This document shows, piece by piece, positions 46,574 through 55,917 of a stretch of DNA of 64,000 nucleotides; the first letter of the stretch is position 1, and each line of letters begins with the position of its first letter. A program made the position numbers and the translations under genes. The stretch comes from Aquimarina spongiae (GTDB lineage: Bacteria; Bacteroidota; Bacteroidia; Flavobacteriales; Flavobacteriaceae), in contig NZ_FQYP01000007.1 in the NCBI RefSeq assembly GCF_900141785.1, forward strand, positions 310,001 to 374,000, given 5' to 3'. The notes beneath the pieces are model-generated. The model had not been told where the DNA came from, searched no databases, and saw nothing but the letters and a program-made list of their open reading frames with translations.

Positions 46574-48421
46574 TTACTCTACAGTAACGGATTTTGCCAA
46601 ATTTCGAGGCTGATCCACATTCTTATCAAGCATCACAGCAATATGGTAAGACAACAACTGTAATGGTATTGTAGTAAGAAGAGGTGTTAAGAACTCTATG
46701 GTCTCCGGAATTTCAATAACGTGATCTGCCAATTCTTTTACAGTCACATCTCCTTCTGTAACAATACCAATAATCTTACCTTTTCTGGATTTGATTTCCT
46801 GGATGTTACTCACCACCTTCTCATAATGTCCTTTTTTGGTAGCTATAACCACAACTGGCATTTGTTCATCGATAAGTGCAATAGGACCGTGTTTCATTTC
46901 CGCCGCAGGATAACCCTCTGCATGGATATATGAAATTTCCTTAAGCTTTAACGCTCCTTCTAAAGCCACAGGGAAGTTGTAACCTCTTCCCAAATACAAG
47001 AAATTCTTTGCATCCTTATAAGTATCTGCAATAAGCTTTATATGATCGTTTGACTCTAACGCCTTCTTCACTTTTTCAGGAACCCTTTCTAGTTCTTGTA
47101 GATAGTAATGGAAATCACTATTAGATATAGTCCCCTTACGTTCTGCCAATTTTAAGGCGATCAAGGATAAAATAGTAATCTGTGTTGTGAATGCTTTGGT
47201 AGAAGCTACTCCTATCTCTGGCCCAGCATGTGTATAAGCTCCGGCATGTGTTTCTCGAGAAATCGAAGATCCCACCACATTACATACTCCAAAAACAAAT
47301 GCTCCTCTTTCCTTAGCCAATTTTATGGCAGCCATGGTATCCGCAGTTTCTCCACTCTGAGAAATAGCGATCACCACATCATCTTGATGGATGACAGGAT
47401 TACGATATCTGAACTCTGAAGCGTACTCTACTTCTACAGGAATACGTACCAAATCTTCAAAAATGTACTCTGCAACCAATCCTGCGTGCCATGATGTACC
47501 ACAAGCAACAATTAAAATTCGTTTTGCATTAAGAAGCTTAGCCAAATTATCATCAATACCTGCCATTTTTATAATCCCATCGGCAACCAGCATTCTTCCT
47601 CTATAGGTGTCACTTATAGCGCTTGGCTGCTCATAGATTTCTTTAAGCATGAAATGGTCATATCCTCCTTTTTCTATTTGCTCCAGATTGATCTGCAATT
47701 CTTGCAAATAAGGATCCACAAGACTGTCGTCGTGTATTTTTCGAACCTTAACCCCTTTATTCCTTCTTACAATCGCCATCTCTCCATCTTCCAGATAGAT
47801 CGCGTTGTTTGTATACTCTATAAAAGGAGAAGCATCTGAGGCTATAAAAAACTCATCGTCACCAACACCAATTGCCAGAGGGCTCCCTAATCTGGCGACA
47901 ACTATCTCATCCGGTTTTTGTTTATCAAAAACTGCAATAGCATACGCCCCGATAGTCTGGTTAAGCGCAATTTGAACGGCTTTTCCGAGTTTTACATTTT
48001 CTTTGGTCTTTACATCTTCTATTAGATTAACTAAGACCTCTGTATCTGTTTCAGATCGAAACTCATATCCTCTATTTAACAATTCTTTTCTTAGGGATTC
48101 GTAATTTTCGATTATTCCGTTATGAATAATCACAAGATCTCCAGAATTAGAATAATGCGGATGCGAATTAACATCATTAGGAACTCCATGAGTAGCCCAT
48201 CTTGTATGTCCTATTCCGATGGTTCCATCGGTAGAAATCTCTTTCTCTAAACGCTCTTCTAGATCCGCTACTTTACCTTTTGTTTTTGATAACTTTAGCT
48301 CATTGCCATCATAAAGAGCAATACCGGCAGAATCGTATCCCCGGTATTCTAATCTTTTTAATCCTTTTAAAACAATTGGATAGGCCTCCCTATGACCTAT
48401 ATACCCCACTATTCCACACAT
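46574..48421 (-). CDS. glmS: Glutamine-fructose-6-phosphate aminotransferase (isomerizing)
   Basis: This 615-residue enzyme makes glucosamine-6-phosphate for the cell envelope. The N-terminal nucleophile Cys2 (MCGIVGYIG) starts the glutaminase domain (HTRWATHG, HNGIIENY, SETDTEV). Two SIS domains follow (VACGTSWHAG, ISQSGETADT, LGRGYNFPVALEGALKLKEI), ending KSVTVE. It is the last gene of a starch synthase-like/DUF4270/glmS operon, 12 nt after DUF4270. No glmS ribozyme is seen, as expected outside Firmicutes. Confidence 0.98.
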   Translation of the reverse strand: MCGIVGYIGHREAYPIVLKGLKRLEYRGYDSAGIALYDGNELKLSKTKGKVADLEERLEKEISTDGTIGIGHTRWATHGVPNDVNSHPHYSNSGDLVIIHNGIIENYESLRKELLNRGYEFRSETDTEVLVNLIEDVKTKENVKLGKAVQIALNQTIGAYAIAVFDKQKPDEIVVARLGSPLAIGVGDDEFFIASDASPFIEYTNNAIYLEDGEMAIVRRNKGVKVRKIHDDSLVDPYLQELQINLEQIEKGGYDHFMLKEIYEQPSAISDTYRGRMLVADGIIKMAGIDDNLAKLLNAKRILIVACGTSWHAGLVAEYIFEDLVRIPVEVEYASEFRYRNPVIHQDDVVIAISQSGETADTMAAIKLAKERGAFVFGVCNVVGSSISRETHAGAYTHAGPEIGVASTKAFTTQITILSLIALKLAERKGTISNSDFHYYLQELERVPEKVKKALESNDHIKLIADTYKDAKNFLYLGRGYNFPVALEGALKLKEISYIHAEGYPAAEMKHGPIALIDEQMPVVVIATKKGHYEKVVSNIQEIKSRKGKIIGIVTEGDVTVKELADHVIEIPETIEFLTPLLTTIPLQLLSYHIAVMLDKNVDQPRNLAKSVTVE

Positions 48422-48433
48422 GATTTAATTTTT

Positions 48434-50107
48434 TTAGTTGTCTATTGATTCGGTATAAAAAATATTAAGTTTTAATTGTTTCGCTTCAGGAACACTTGGT
48501 CCATTTCCATATAGAACGGTTCCTTCGTGCGATATTACAGAAGCAAAGGGGGTTGTTTTTTCTGCAACTTCAATGTCACTATTAGGGTCGGTTTCATCGT
48601 TTCTTACACGAGCAAAACCATCTGCGTTATTAATTATATTTACGTTTTGCGAAACTGAGAGACCTAATCTCGCATTCTCGGTATCACCATCTAATATATC
48701 ATTAATATGCTGAGTCATTCTTACCTTAAAGAACTCTCCATTATCATCTGAATCCCTGGAAATTCTTCCTAAATGATTAGTGATCGAAACAACAGGGTTA
48801 TCATTATTAATGGTATTATCAAAACGATAATCTAACAACACCTCATCTGTTTCCATATTGTATATATATATCCGTTCTGGCTCTGTATCACCCCCGGACA
48901 CTCGATCTTGATTGATATAGAAAGTCATAGAAGCGTCATTAATTAACCAGTTTTGCCTACGAAGAAAATCTAATTCATTTTCTTCCTCTCCATTTTCATT
49001 AGTGACCATACCTCTAAATAAATCAATAATCGCTATCGATCCATCTCCACCTTTCAAATATAAGGTTTCTTCTCCATTTATAGCATCTTGATTCTCGGTC
49101 AACAATTCATTGGAAATAGTAGCATCAAATTGTGTATCAATACCATTAACCACATTATTCGCGAATGACAGGGCTAGTGTTCCCTGATCTTGAACGATAT
49201 CCGTTGTGCTTCCATCCTCATCCTCATCAGCAGTATCTACTTTATCAAAGGTATAATGCAAAGTAATATCTCCATTGGTTACATTCAAAAACATTAGGTT
49301 CCCTGCATTATTTACAGCTTCTGCTTCAAAAAAGATACCTCTGAAAAAATTTCTAAAGTTATTGGCATTACTTAATTCTGCCGATCCTTCCATGTCCAAA
49401 AATGCTGTTGTAAAAATATCAACCGGAAGTTTTACGCGAAAAGCTGGAGGTAATCTTGTTACATCCGGATCATCATTTTCGTCTTCTCCATCCGGACTTA
49501 GTAAAATCAATTCTTCTGCAGAAGGCACAAAACCTTCGTCTGTATATAATAACTCTTGTTTTAGTTCTGTACCAAAATTTGTTTCTATATCATTCAGGTC
49601 ATTCGAAAAATACAATTGCCTTTGATTAGAATTTGGATCAAAATCTCTTAAGAAATAATTGGATTTATAAATGGAAAGTCTGAATGGCTGACTTCCATAC
49701 ACAGAATCTAATTCGAAAGTATTTATGATTTCCCCGTCATCATTAGCTTCGGTATTGGTCGTAGTACTGAAGTATGGAATATTTAAAACCACACTATCTA
49801 ATCGTGCATTGTCTCCAAAGACAGGGTCAAAACGCTCTGGCTGTAGTTGGGATAACACTCCATACGTCGACTGACCGTATACTGGATCATTATAAACTCC
49901 TAACAGATAACCGGGCAAACCAGAAGTTTGCACTCTTTCAAATCGTGCACTGTATGCCACAGGAGTAGCCTCATAAAGCCTATCTTCAAAGTTAACATCA
50001 CCAATTACTTCACTACCAACTGTATTGAACTCATCATCACAAGAAAACAATGCAATACACACAACAACTACTGCTGTAGATCTAATCAAAAAATTCTTCA
50101 AAATCAT
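48434..50107 (-). CDS. DUF4270 lipoprotein
   Basis: This 557-residue protein has a lipoprotein signal (lipobox Cys23, CIALFSCDDEFNTVG). The mature part matches the DUF4270 family of Bacteroidota (VGSEVIGDVNFEDRLYEATPVAYS; YNDPVYGQSTYGVLSQLQP; RLDSVVLNIPYFS). The function is unknown; it is probably on the cell surface. It lies between a starch synthase-like gene (16 nt) and glmS (12 nt), an arrangement I recall as common in Flavobacteriia. Confidence 0.87.
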   Translation of the reverse strand: MILKNFLIRSTAVVVVCIALFSCDDEFNTVGSEVIGDVNFEDRLYEATPVAYSARFERVQTSGLPGYLLGVYNDPVYGQSTYGVLSQLQPERFDPVFGDNARLDSVVLNIPYFSTTTNTEANDDGEIINTFELDSVYGSQPFRLSIYKSNYFLRDFDPNSNQRQLYFSNDLNDIETNFGTELKQELLYTDEGFVPSAEELILLSPDGEDENDDPDVTRLPPAFRVKLPVDIFTTAFLDMEGSAELSNANNFRNFFRGIFFEAEAVNNAGNLMFLNVTNGDITLHYTFDKVDTADEDEDGSTTDIVQDQGTLALSFANNVVNGIDTQFDATISNELLTENQDAINGEETLYLKGGDGSIAIIDLFRGMVTNENGEEENELDFLRRQNWLINDASMTFYINQDRVSGGDTEPERIYIYNMETDEVLLDYRFDNTINNDNPVVSITNHLGRISRDSDDNGEFFKVRMTQHINDILDGDTENARLGLSVSQNVNIINNADGFARVRNDETDPNSDIEVAEKTTPFASVISHEGTVLYGNGPSVPEAKQLKLNIFYTESIDN

Positions 50108-50123
50108 AAATAAATCATTTTGC

Positions 50124-50933
50124 TTACACTAGCACTTCTGACTGATAGAAGGCTTCATAAGCATCTGCAAATTCATCTGGGTTTTTATAGTCTAGAACAG
50201 GTTGGTCAACATTTTCTAAGTGCTTTGATAAGTCTTCTGGTATTTCTGCCGAACCGACAATAACAGCGTCAGAATTATCAATAGCAACTTTCATTAAATT
50301 GCTATAAGTTGGAGTAGCTAGATCTTTTACTTTTTCTTCACCGATTCCGTCAAACTTCACCTTTTCCATCATATTCATATCTAGCGTACCTTCATATCCC
50401 CTTTCGTAAACCGAGGTAACGATTTTACTTTGGCCAAAAAGAGGTTCATTAGCATAATAATGTTTCAGATACAAAGGTAAAAGAGAAGCTAGCCAGCCAT
50501 GTACATGAATCACATCTGGAGACCAATTCAACTTTTTAACCGTTTCTATAACGCCTTTAGCAAAAAATATTGCTCTTTCGTCGTTATCCGGAAATAAATT
50601 TCCATCTTCGTCGGTCAAAGTTGCTTTTCTTTTAAAATAATCTTCGTTATCTATGAAGTAAACCTGCATACGCTCTTTTGGTATAGACGCCACCTTAATA
50701 ATAAGAGGCATATCTAAATCATTTATTACAAGATTCATTCCTGAAAGTCGGATCACTTCGTGAAGTTGATGTCGTCTTTCATTAATGTTTCCATACCTAG
50801 GCATAAAAATTCTAATTTGGCCTCCTTTGCTATTCACCATTCTAGGTGCTTCAAAAGACATGGATGAAATTTCGGTCTCTGGCAGGTAAGGTATTACTTC
50901 TGATGATACATACAATATCCTCTTATCTTTCAT
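50124..50933 (-). CDS. Short glycogen/starch synthase-like protein (GT5 N-domain only)
   Basis: This 269-residue protein begins KDKRILYVSSEVIPYLPETEISSMSF and has VIHVHGWLASLLPLYLKHYY, as in the GT5 N-terminal domain (Glyco_transf_5). The C-terminal GT1-type nucleotide-sugar domain of full glycogen synthases (about 480 residues) is missing, so catalytic activity is doubtful. The K-x-G-G motif normally binding ADP-glucose is replaced by MVNSKGGQIRIF. Such short forms sit upstream of DUF4270 and glmS in this phylum. A candidate minus-strand -7 element, TAATTTTG, is at 50984-50977. Confidence 0.75.
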   Translation of the reverse strand: MKDKRILYVSSEVIPYLPETEISSMSFEAPRMVNSKGGQIRIFMPRYGNINERRHQLHEVIRLSGMNLVINDLDMPLIIKVASIPKERMQVYFIDNEDYFKRKATLTDEDGNLFPDNDERAIFFAKGVIETVKKLNWSPDVIHVHGWLASLLPLYLKHYYANEPLFGQSKIVTSVYERGYEGTLDMNMMEKVKFDGIGEEKVKDLATPTYSNLMKVAIDNSDAVIVGSAEIPEDLSKHLENVDQPVLDYKNPDEFADAYEAFYQSEVLV

Positions 50934-50976
50934 ATAATCGATACTTTTATCGTCCTCCGTTTTGGAATTAATTTTG

Positions 50977-50984
50977 CAAAATTA
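50977..50984 (-). promoter_or_regulatory. Candidate -7 element of the starch synthase-like/glmS operon
   Basis: On the minus strand TAATTTTG fits TAnnTTTG and would give a leader of about 40 nt. The -33 region is not convincing. It lies back to back with the panC promoter. Confidence 0.4.
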
Positions 50985-51015
50985 CGAAAATTTATGCAGT
51001 CTGCCAGTAATATCT

Positions 51016-51023
51016 TATTTTTG
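51016..51023 (+). promoter_or_regulatory. panC promoter -7 element
   Basis: TATTTTTG (51016-51023) fits TAnnTTTG. A weak -33-like TTTATG lies at 50991-50996, about 19-21 nt upstream. Transcription would start about 20 nt before the panC ATG at 51046, which supports that start over the TTG at 50962. Confidence 0.55.
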
Positions 51024-51045
51024 CACGCCATTAAGTTTCAGCCCA

Positions 51046-51894
51046 ATGCAGGTATACGAAAAAAGACTGGACATTATGTCTTGTGTTGCAACTTTTTCAA
51101 CACAGAAAAAATCAATAGGATTTGTCCCTACAATGGGAGCTTTGCACAGAGGGCATTTAGCTCTTGTACAACAGGCTCTTAACGAAAATGACAAAGTAGT
51201 GGTCAGTATTTTTGTTAATCCAACTCAGTTCAACAATACCGAGGATTTGGTGAATTACCCAAGAACACTGGATAGTGATATTGAACTATTATCTGGTATT
51301 TCGAAGGATATTATAGTCTTTGCTCCTACCCCAAAAGAGGTTTATGGAGACGAAACAATATCCACGAATTATAATTTTGGAGGGTTAGAAAACGAAATGG
51401 AAGGCAAGTTTAGACCCGGTCATTTTGACGGGGTCGGTACTGTTCTCAAACATTTTTTTACTATTGTTTCTCCAACTAGGGCATATTTTGGAGAAAAAGA
51501 TTTTCAGCAGCTTCAAATTGTTAGAAAATTGGTAGACATTGAAAAAATGTCAGTAAAAATAGTAGGGTGTCCAATTTTCAGAGAAGAAAGCGGTTTGGCG
51601 TTGAGTTCAAGAAACAAAAGATTAAACCAGCAACAACTCGAGGTTTCTCCGCTGATTTATAAGACATTAAAACAAGTAAAAAAAGATTTTGGCATAAAAA
51701 GTGTAAGTAAGTTAAATGAATGGGTATCGACTCAGTTCGAAAACCATAACGAGCTTAGATTAGAATATTTTGAGATTGCCAAAGTATCTGATCTTAAAAC
51801 GATAAAGAGGAAACAAAAAAACAAAAAGTATCGAGCATTTATTGCAGTCTTTGCCGGAGAAATAAGACTTATTGATAACATTGCCCTAAATTAA
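51046..51894 (+). CDS. panC: Pantothenate synthetase
   Basis: This 282-residue enzyme joins pantoate and beta-alanine using ATP. Motifs are GFVPTMGALHRGHLALV (HxGH-type ATP site), SIFVNPTQFN, FRPGHFDGVGTVL, YFGEKDFQQLQIV and LALSSRNKRL (KMSK-like). I choose ATG 51046 (MQVYEKRLD) because the frame upstream to TTG 50962 lies across the promoter and the family normally starts here. panD, for the other branch of the pathway, follows by 19 nt. Confidence 0.95.
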   Translation: MQVYEKRLDIMSCVATFSTQKKSIGFVPTMGALHRGHLALVQQALNENDKVVVSIFVNPTQFNNTEDLVNYPRTLDSDIELLSGISKDIIVFAPTPKEVYGDETISTNYNFGGLENEMEGKFRPGHFDGVGTVLKHFFTIVSPTRAYFGEKDFQQLQIVRKLVDIEKMSVKIVGCPIFREESGLALSSRNKRLNQQQLEVSPLIYKTLKQVKKDFGIKSVSKLNEWVSTQFENHNELRLEYFEIAKVSDLKTIKRKQKNKKYRAFIAVFAGEIRLIDNIALN

Positions 51895-51913
51895 AAATAA
51901 CTAACTTTGTAAC

Positions 51914-52264
51914 ATGCTAGTACACGTAGTAAAATCAAAAATTCATCGCGTTAAAGTTACCGGTGCAGACCTAAACTACATCGGGAGTATTACTATTGAT
52001 CAAGATCTAATGGATGCTGCCAATATTATTGAAGGAGAAAAAGTACAAATTGTGAATAACAACAATGGTGAACGCTTAGAAACATATGCTATCCCAGGTC
52101 CTAGAAATAGTGGTGAAATCACATTAAATGGTGCCGCTGCCAGAAAAGTAGCTAAAGGAGACGTGCTTATATTGATCACATACGCTATGATGGATATTGA
52201 AGAAGCTAAAAACTTCAAGCCAAAACTTCTTTTCCCAAATGAAGAGAACAATTTGTTAAAGTAA
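51914..52264 (+). CDS. panD: Aspartate 1-decarboxylase
   Basis: This 116-residue pyruvoyl-dependent enzyme makes beta-alanine from aspartate. Self-cleavage is expected at Gly24-Ser25 ([10 protein letters not shown]), producing the pyruvoyl group. Other motifs are [10 protein letters not shown] (Lys9 region) and [19 protein letters not shown]. It follows panC and precedes the flippase-like gene by 4 nt, so the two beta-alanine and pantothenate steps are coexpressed. Confidence 0.97.
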   Translation: MLVHVVKSKIHRVKVTGADLNYIGSITIDQDLMDAANIIEGEKVQIVNNNNGERLETYAIPGPRNSGEITLNGAAARKVAKGDVLILITYAMMDIEEAKNFKPKLLFPNEENNLLK

Positions 52265-52268
52265 AAGT

Positions 52269-53234
52269 GTGAATCCAAAACTCACAAAAATTCTTAAAAT
52301 AACACTCCCATTAGTTTTGGGAGTTTTTTTAATCTGGTATTCTATTGCATCTGCCACTCCAGAAGAGCGGCAAAAAACACTACAATACATCCTAGGAGCT
52401 GATCCAAAATGGATTATTTTATCCATTGTAATGGGACTTTGTTCACATCTTTCCAGAGCTTATCGATGGAAGTTTTTACTAGAACCGATTGGATACAAAC
52501 TAAAGGTATCTAATAGTTTTATGGCAGTAATGGCTGGATACCTGGCAAATCTCGGTATCCCCAGATCTGGAGAAGTACTACGAGGCGGGATTGTATCTAC
52601 CTATGAAGACATCCCTTTTAAAAAAGCGTTTGGTACTATTATTTCTGAAAGGGTTATAGATTCGATCATGTTGCTCATTATTATTGCAATTACACTACTT
52701 TTTCAGTCCAAAGATTTGTTTATCTATCTCGAAGAAACATTTACCAGCACTATTTTGATTCTAGTGTTGATGGTGGTAGGGATTTTATTAGGTATCCTCT
52801 TTTTGAGAATCATCAGAAAATCAAATCACCCATTTCTTTTGAAAATAAAAAACTTTGGAGAAGGCATTTTGGAAGGAGTTAAAAGTATATTTCAATTGCA
52901 AAAGAAAGTGGCTTTTATCTTTCACACTTTACTCATCTGGGTATTGTATGTAGCCATGTTTTATGTGATCAAATATACCGTTCCCGAAACAGCTGCCCTC
53001 TCTATTGGTCCTATTCTAGCAACTTTTGTAGCAGGGTCTATAGCAATGACAACAACCAACGGAGGTATTGGTGCGTTTCCTATTGCAACAGCAGCCATTT
53101 TGGTCTTATTTGGAGTTGATCGACCGGCGGGAGAGGCTTTTGGATGGATATTGTGGGGGTCTCAAACCGCAATAAATATCATTATCGGTGCGTTATCGTT
53201 TTTATTGCTACCTATTGTAAATCAGAAGAAATAG
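52269..53234 (+). CDS. Flippase-like / lysylphosphatidylglycerol synthetase-type membrane protein (UPF0104)
   Basis: This 321-residue protein has about eight membrane helices, family blocks SHLSRAYRWKFLLEPIGYK and GYLANLGIPRSGEVLRGGIV, and TTTNGGIGAFPIATA near the C-terminus. It belongs to LPG_synthase_TM/UPF0104, without the cytoplasmic aminoacyl domain. It may flip a lipid or polyprenol. The start is GTG at 52269, 4 nt after panD, so it is translationally close to the pantothenate genes. It has no evident pathway link to them. Confidence 0.85.
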   Translation: MNPKLTKILKITLPLVLGVFLIWYSIASATPEERQKTLQYILGADPKWIILSIVMGLCSHLSRAYRWKFLLEPIGYKLKVSNSFMAVMAGYLANLGIPRSGEVLRGGIVSTYEDIPFKKAFGTIISERVIDSIMLLIIIAITLLFQSKDLFIYLEETFTSTILILVLMVVGILLGILFLRIIRKSNHPFLLKIKNFGEGILEGVKSIFQLQKKVAFIFHTLLIWVLYVAMFYVIKYTVPETAALSIGPILATFVAGSIAMTTTNGGIGAFPIATAAILVLFGVDRPAGEAFGWILWGSQTAINIIIGALSFLLLPIVNQKK

Positions 53235-53284
53235 GGAAATAATTTATATATTGTCACCTGCTTAACCTAAATCACGCATTACTT

Positions 53285-54433
53285 ATGAAGAAAAGTATAC
53301 TTCTTATTATGGCCTGTTGTCTTACCATTTCAGGGTATACCCAAGCTATATATGAATCCTTTAGATCTATTAAATTAGATCAAAGTCGAGAATTGAAAAT
53401 TCAATTACCCAGAAATTACAAAAAGAATGTAGATAAAACTTATCCAGTTATTTTGGTTTTGGATGGGGATTATTTGTTTGAACCTGTTGCCGGAAATGTT
53501 GATTATTTTTCTTATTGGGAAGATATGCCAGAATCAATAGTAGTGGGTATCAACCAAAGAAAAACAAGAACTGATGATTGCCGATATGATCTTGCAGAAT
53601 ATTTACCCGATCAAAAAGGTGCACAGTTTTTTGAGTTTATCGGACAAGAATTAATGCCTTATCTGGATCAGACCTATAGAACTGCTCAATTAAAGATTAT
53701 TGTTGGTCATGATTTTACAGCTAACTTTATCAATTATTTCTTATTTAAAGACAACCCTATTTTTCAGGGATTTATATGCCTTAGTCCAGAATTTGCTCCA
53801 CCAATGAAAGAGCGCATTGCTAATGTATTATCAAGTGCTACAGATGTATGGTATTATACCGCTACAGCAACCAATGACGCCGATAATATCAAAAAAGATG
53901 CGATTGCTTTTAATGAGCAAATGGAGGCACTGGAAGAAAATCCTGATATGCATTTTTTCTTTGATAACTTTGATGAATCTTCGCATTATACACTAGTAGG
54001 AAGAGGAATTCCAAGAGCACTGGAAGGTATCTTCGAAATGTATCGTCCTATAAGTAAAAAAACGTATAAAGAAGTCTTACTTCCATTGGAGACTTCTACC
54101 TATGACTATTTGGTAGACATGTATAAAACTACCGAGAAACTCTATGGTATCAAACGCCAAATTCGCGTGAATGATTTTATTGCAGTTTCAACAGCAATAG
54201 AAAAAAATGAAAAATGGGAAGAACTAGAACCTCTTGGTAAATTAGCCATAAAAGAACATCCAGATGTGATGCTTGGACACTATTATCTTGGAATGTTCTA
54301 TGAGCAAACCGGAGAACCTAAAAAGGCGATGAGAGCTTATGAAAATGGTTTCCAGTTGGCCGAAATCGCTTTCTTGACAAAAGATTATATGCTAGACAAA
54401 GTAAATAAAATCAAAGATGACTTTGGCTGGTAA
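53285..54433 (+). CDS. Exported esterase-like alpha/beta hydrolase with TPR tail, Ser replaced
   Basis: This 382-residue protein has a signal peptide (MKKSILLIMACCLTISGYTQ). The esterase D-like domain is at about 24-270 (YPVILVLDGDYLFEPVAGNV; ESIVVGINQRKTRTDDCRYD). The C-terminal region (about 295-380, GHYYLGMFYEQTGEPKKAMRAYENGF) forms a TPR-like pair. At the nucleophile elbow the usual GHSxxG reads GHDFTANF, with Asp in place of Ser, so classical esterase activity is unlikely. It may bind rather than cleave its ligand. It follows the flippase-like gene by 50 nt. Confidence 0.78.
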   Translation: MKKSILLIMACCLTISGYTQAIYESFRSIKLDQSRELKIQLPRNYKKNVDKTYPVILVLDGDYLFEPVAGNVDYFSYWEDMPESIVVGINQRKTRTDDCRYDLAEYLPDQKGAQFFEFIGQELMPYLDQTYRTAQLKIIVGHDFTANFINYFLFKDNPIFQGFICLSPEFAPPMKERIANVLSSATDVWYYTATATNDADNIKKDAIAFNEQMEALEENPDMHFFFDNFDESSHYTLVGRGIPRALEGIFEMYRPISKKTYKEVLLPLETSTYDYLVDMYKTTEKLYGIKRQIRVNDFIAVSTAIEKNEKWEELEPLGKLAIKEHPDVMLGHYYLGMFYEQTGEPKKAMRAYENGFQLAEIAFLTKDYMLDKVNKIKDDFGW

Positions 54434-54455
54434 AAACAGATATATAACGTATTTA

Positions 54456-54487
54456 AAAAGATCTCGAATTTCGGGATCTTTTTTATT
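54456..54487. terminator. Terminator between the esterase-like gene and radA
   Basis: AAAAGATC and GATCTTTT arms around CTCGAATTTCGG form a stem with one mismatch, followed by TTTATTTTG. It ends the panC-panD-flippase-esterase transcript on the + strand. Confidence 0.75.
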
Positions 54488-54547
54488 TTGTATCTATATC
54501 TATTAAACTACAAATAATAGTATTTTTACAGCTGATAGATAAGTAAT

Positions 54548-55915
54548 ATGGCTAAAACCAAAACCGTATTTTTTTGCCAAAATTGTGGAGCTCAGTATGC
54601 CAAATGGCAGGGACAATGTACTTCTTGCAAAGAATGGAATACTATTGTTGAAGAGGTGGTACAAAAAGCAACTACCAAAGACTGGAAAGCTGCTACTACC
54701 AATCAGCCTCACAAAAAAATGGCGAAGCCTTTGCGTATTTCAGAAATTGATACCGCAAAAGAGGCACGTTATAATACTGATGATGCAGAATTAAATCGTG
54801 TTTTGGGAGGAGGATTAGTACCCGGCTCTTTGACATTACTTGGAGGAGAACCTGGAATCGGAAAAAGTACCTTACTACTACAAATTTGCCTGAAATTACC
54901 TTACAAAACATTGTATGTGTCGGGTGAAGAAAGCCAAAAGCAAATCAAAATGCGGGCAGAACGTATTACATCCAAAACTGATAATTGCCTGATACTTACC
55001 GAAACAAAAACGCAGAACATATTTAGGCAAATTGAAGCTACAGAACCTGATATTGTAGTTATCGATTCTATCCAAACATTGCACAGCGATTATATCGAAA
55101 GCAGTGCGGGAAGCATTTCTCAAATTCGGGAATGCACTACAGAACTGATCAAATTTGCTAAAGAAACCGCCACTCCTGTTATCCTTATCGGTCACATTAC
55201 CAAAGACGGAAATATTGCTGGTCCAAAAATTTTGGAGCATATGGTGGATACTGTATTGCAATTTGAAGGAGATCGAAACCATGTATATCGCATTTTACGC
55301 GCCTTAAAAAATCGTTTTGGGTCTACATCAGAACTAGGGATCTATGAAATGTTAGGCAATGGTTTGCGAGAAGTAAACAACCCGAGTGAGATTTTAATTT
55401 CAAAAAAAGACGAAGATCTTAGCGGTACTTCCATAGCCGCCACACTCGAAGGGATGCGTCCTTTAATGATTGAGATACAAGCCCTGGTCAGCACCGCAGT
55501 TTATGGTACTCCGCAGCGCAGTGCTACCGGATATAACCTGAAACGTCTCAACATGATCCTTGCTGTACTCGAAAAAAGAGCTGGATTTCGATTAGGAGCA
55601 AAAGATGTCTTTCTCAATATTACCGGAGGAATATCAGTAGATGATCCAGCTATTGATCTTGCCGTGGTAGCATCCATATTGTCTTCTAGTGAAGATATTC
55701 CTATCCCAAAAGAATATTGCTTTGCTGCCGAAGTTGGACTGGCTGGAGAAATACGCCCGGTAACCCGAGTAGAGCAACGCATACAAGAGGCAGAAAAACT
55801 AGGTTTTTCTACCATCTTTGTTTCCAAGTACAACAAAATTGCAATACAAAACCCTCGAATAAAGGTTCAGTTGGTTGCCAAAATTGAAGATGTTGTAGAA
55901 TATCTTTTTGGTTAG
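54548..55915 (+). CDS. radA: DNA repair protein RadA
   Basis: This 455-residue protein has an N-terminal zinc finger (FCQNCGAQYAKWQGQCTSC, CxxC-x(n)-CxxC), a RecA-like core with Walker A GGEPGIGKSTLL, the RadA-specific KNRFGS motif and Walker B VVIDSIQT. The C-terminal Lon-like domain includes GEIRPVTRVEQRIQEAEKLG. It promotes branch migration in recombination. It is probably transcribed alone, as a terminator precedes it at 54456. Confidence 0.98.
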   Translation: MAKTKTVFFCQNCGAQYAKWQGQCTSCKEWNTIVEEVVQKATTKDWKAATTNQPHKKMAKPLRISEIDTAKEARYNTDDAELNRVLGGGLVPGSLTLLGGEPGIGKSTLLLQICLKLPYKTLYVSGEESQKQIKMRAERITSKTDNCLILTETKTQNIFRQIEATEPDIVVIDSIQTLHSDYIESSAGSISQIRECTTELIKFAKETATPVILIGHITKDGNIAGPKILEHMVDTVLQFEGDRNHVYRILRALKNRFGSTSELGIYEMLGNGLREVNNPSEILISKKDEDLSGTSIAATLEGMRPLMIEIQALVSTAVYGTPQRSATGYNLKRLNMILAVLEKRAGFRLGAKDVFLNITGGISVDDPAIDLAVVASILSSSEDIPIPKEYCFAAEVGLAGEIRPVTRVEQRIQEAEKLGFSTIFVSKYNKIAIQNPRIKVQLVAKIEDVVEYLFG

Positions 55916-55917
55916 CG

